From JADHMP01 sp964617385 (lineage in GTDB: Bacteria; Bacteroidota; Bacteroidia; Flavobacteriales; Flavobacteriaceae), in assembly GCA_964617385.1 (NCBI GenBank), contig CAZTYX010000088.1, positions 1 to 6,523 on the forward strand: 6,523 nt of DNA, in the 5' to 3' direction. Every line of letters begins with the position of its first letter. The stretch's first letter is position 1. This document shows positions 5,364 through 6,523 of the stretch, one piece after another. A program made the translations under genes and the position numbers. Under the pieces are notes generated by a model. The model worked only from the letters and a program-made list of their open reading frames with translations, was not told the origin of the DNA and did not search any database.

Positions 5364-5913
5364 GCCGCTTCAATTGATTTAGGATATAATCAACACGCCT
5401 GTTGGGTGTATCTTTAGGAACCAAGTGGGTTGGATATTGAAGTCCTTCATAGACGTGTTTGATATGAAGATAATATTTTTCTGCTGAGGCAAACGGTTCC
5501 ATACGTTCTCTGTCGGTGTGGTATATTTCCCGCCAAGGAGCCAACAAAAAAACATGATCATAAGTAAAGGGAGCGGCTTGTTTTTTCCAATCAGCAATGT
5601 TGATTCCATCGGCTTGTAAATAGGCGTAAGTATCTGGAATGCCACGATCAAAAAATATAAATGGATTAGCCTTGTCAAAATTAAGAGAATGCGCCTTTTC
5701 CCATTGCTGTTTTCTTCCTTCAAAGAGAGCACTGCTAAATCCTTCAGGATCGGCTTTAAAATAATTAGCATGCCCAAGGGCAAAGCCTTCTCGAATGATG
5801 GAACGACTAAATTCCTCAAATATTGAATACCCCTTTTTTTGAAGCAATGCAATAAGTGTTGTTTTGCCGCTGCCTGGACCACCACTAATTACTACTTTGC
5901 GATTGCGCTTCAT
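5356..5913 (-). CDS. P-loop NTPase of the AAA_28 / NadR-kinase-like type, function unknown
   Basis: This 185-residue soluble protein consists of a single compact P-loop domain. A perfect Walker A, GGPGSGKTT (11-19), follows a short beta strand. An EEFSR segment (33-37) comes next, then a hydrophobic strand ending in FFDRGIPDTYAYL (87-99) as the Walker B-like/acid motif. A further strand, VFLLAPW (121-127), precedes a lid-like basic stretch, YHTDRERM (131-138). This layout resembles small kinase-like ATPases of the AAA_28 family (related to the kinase domain of NadR) more than oligomeric AAA+ machines, since no sensor 2 or arginine-finger region is present. The substrate cannot be told from sequence. 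It is the first gene of the operon with recQ (8-bp overlap) and fmt, transcribed from a promoter overlapping the start of the divergent DUF493 gene. Linkage with recQ and fmt may be conserved housekeeping synteny rather than a functional link. Confidence 0.85.
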   Translation of the reverse strand: MKRNRKVVISGGPGSGKTTLIALLQKKGYSIFEEFSRSIIREGFALGHANYFKADPEGFSSALFEGRKQQWEKAHSLNFDKANPFIFFDRGIPDTYAYLQADGINIADWKKQAAPFTYDHVFLLAPWREIYHTDRERMEPFASAEKYYLHIKHVYEGLQYPTHLVPKDTPNRRVDYILNQLKRHG

Positions 5914-5932
5914 GAAGTCTGCTTTATTGCCT

Positions 5933-5940
5933 TATCTTTG
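5933..5940 (+). promoter_or_regulatory. -7 box for the DUF493 gene
   Basis: TATCTTTG matches the Bacteroidota -7 consensus TAnnTTTG and lies 17 nt before the TTG start codon at 5958, implying a leader of about a dozen nucleotides. No TTG/TTTG element is found at the usual 17-23 nt upstream spacing; the nearest candidate (5903-5905) is 27 nt away. It is only 3 nt from the opposing -7 box of the NTPase operon. Confidence 0.45.
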
Positions 5941-5943
5941 AAA

Positions 5944-5972
5944 CAAAAATAAGGGCATTGAAAACAACACAA
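5944..5972 (-). promoter_or_regulatory. Promoter of the NTPase-recQ-fmt operon
   Basis: The minus strand shows TTG (5970-5972), 18 nt, then TATTTTTG (5944-5951), the same spacing as the HU promoter. It lies 30 nt upstream of the NTPase start codon, and no other promoter-like site is visible before recQ or fmt. Its -33 element sits inside the first codons of the divergent DUF493 gene, so the two transcription units share this control region. Confidence 0.6.
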
Positions 5973-6251
5973 GAACAACCAGAAGATTTTTATAAACGAT
6001 TTGAAGAAAAACTTCAAAAATCGCAGGATTGGCCGGGGCCTTATCTTTTTAAATTTATCATTAAATCAGATTCGGATCATTTTGCAACACTACAATCAAT
6101 TTTTGAGGGAAAAAATACCCAATGGAAAAAAAAGTCTTCTGCCAAAAAAACATATGTGAGTGTTTCGGTTTATGTTGAGATGGAAAACCCTCAAGAAATT
6201 ATCGCCCTCTACAAAAAGGTGAGTCTGTTTGAAGGCATCATTTCCCTTTAA
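5958..6251 (+). CDS. DUF493 / YbeD-like family protein
   Basis: This 97-residue protein matches the small ferredoxin-like (ACT-like) DUF493 family. The N-terminal helix EDFYKRFEEKLQKS (9-22) leads to the signature WPGPYLFKFIIKSD (25-38). A second helix follows (HFATLQSIFE, 41-50), then the strand KTYVSVSVYVEM (64-75), the helix NPQEIIALYKKV (77-88) and the terminal EGIISL (92-97), which is the usual Bacteroidota C-terminus. Its biochemical role is unknown. The E. coli relative YbeD has been compared to regulatory ACT domains, but that gives no function here. No ATG exists upstream in frame before the stop at 5913-5915, so the start is most likely TTG at 5958, preceded by AAGGG at 5951-5955, a possible but very closely spaced ribosome binding site. 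It is divergent from the NTPase gene and lies 87 nt before the DUF4290 gene. Confidence 0.88.
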   Translation: MKTTQEQPEDFYKRFEEKLQKSQDWPGPYLFKFIIKSDSDHFATLQSIFEGKNTQWKKKSSAKKTYVSVSVYVEMENPQEIIALYKKVSLFEGIISL

Positions 6252-6338
6252 AGTTTTTTTGGCATTGCCATCAAATGTTCAAGCTTTTTTATATTTTGCA
6301 GCCTGAACACTACACAAGTTAGAACCAATTCAAATTTT

Positions 6339-6523
6339 ATGGACCCCTTGCAATACAACACAAAACGCAAGCAATTAATTATCCCAGAATACGGAAGGCA
6401 CATTCACATAATGGTGGAACAGTTGCTCGAAATTGATGACCAAGAAGAGCGAAACAAAAAGGCCAAAGCCGTGATTGGTGTGATGGGTAATTTGAACCCC
6501 CATTTACGTGATGTACCCGATTT
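6339..6523 (+). CDS. DUF4290 domain protein, 5' part (runs off the window)
   Basis: The ATG at 6339 opens a frame that stays open to the window edge, giving 61 complete codons. The product begins MDPLQYNTKRKQLIIPEYGR and continues through HIHIMVEQLLEIDDQEERN to VIGVMGNLNPHLRDVPDF. From memory this is the conserved N-terminus of DUF4290 proteins: YNT, LIIPEYGR, a helix with EER, and the MGxLNPHLRDVxDF block. The family is restricted to Bacteroidota and has no known function. In related genomes it commonly sits just upstream of murA, which would lie beyond this window. No Shine-Dalgarno site is seen. A clean -7 box is also missing; the nearest similar sequence (6290-6298) has the wrong internal spacing, so readthrough from the DUF493 gene is plausible. 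Confidence 0.9.
   Translation, partial: MDPLQYNTKRKQLIIPEYGRHIHIMVEQLLEIDDQEERNKKAKAVIGVMGNLNPHLRDVPD

Noticed and set aside
5379..5885. A 168-codon open frame on the minus strand, out of frame with the P-loop NTPase
   Set aside because: The overlapping frame at 5356-5913 has a perfect Walker A and a coherent fold. The 168-codon frame has no recognisable motif and a low-complexity composition, so it is a shadow.
6260..6270. Hairpin TGGC-ATT-GCCA after the DUF493 stop as a terminator
   Set aside because: The stem is only 4 bp and no T run follows directly; the T run precedes it at 6254-6260.

Overview
The window looks like chromosomal core DNA of a member of the Bacteroidota, most likely a Flavobacteriia/Flavobacteriales lineage. 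Four things point that way. The protein families include Bacteroidota-restricted types (a START-like SRPBCC protein and a DUF4290 protein). The short RecQ has its zinc cysteines near the C-terminus. Several upstream regions carry Bacteroidota-type promoters (TTG/TTTG, about 18 nt, then TAnnTTTG). Shine-Dalgarno sites are nearly absent and the DNA is AT-rich. I see no phage, transposon, CRISPR or defence-island signature.

Layout from left to right. Positions 1-87 hold nothing I can assign. A tRNA with anticodon CAT lies on the minus strand (119-192), with its own terminator (88-114) and a likely -7 box (202-209). On the plus strand, a START-like protein gene (300-680) is followed after 1 nt by an intact but apparently active-site-dead class IV aminotransferase homologue (682-1521). 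This pair converges on, and overlaps by 14 bp, a minus-strand yqgE/algH-family gene (1508-2053). Next on the minus strand comes an HU gene (2124-2396) with its own promoter (2427-2456) and terminator (2078-2103). Upstream of that promoter are a 20-bp-phased direct repeat and an inverted repeat.

A tightly overlapped minus-strand operon follows: a P-loop NTPase (5356-5913), recQ (3474-5363) and fmt (2527-3477), with gene overlaps of 8 and 4 bp. It probably starts from a promoter back to back with that of a divergent DUF493/YbeD-like gene (5958-6251, TTG start). The window ends inside a DUF4290 gene (6339 to the edge).

The genes are mainly housekeeping: start-tRNA formylation (fmt), DNA unwinding (recQ) and nucleoid structure (HU), plus conserved genes of poorly known function. 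The most interesting item is the aminotransferase-fold protein at 682-1521. It keeps the family's length and framework but seems to have lost the PLP lysine, the GDG loop, the substrate-binding arginines and the GIxR element. That suggests a conserved non-enzymatic role, or a lineage-specific pseudoenzyme, co-expressed with a START-like protein. All family comparisons here are from memory of the families, not from a search.
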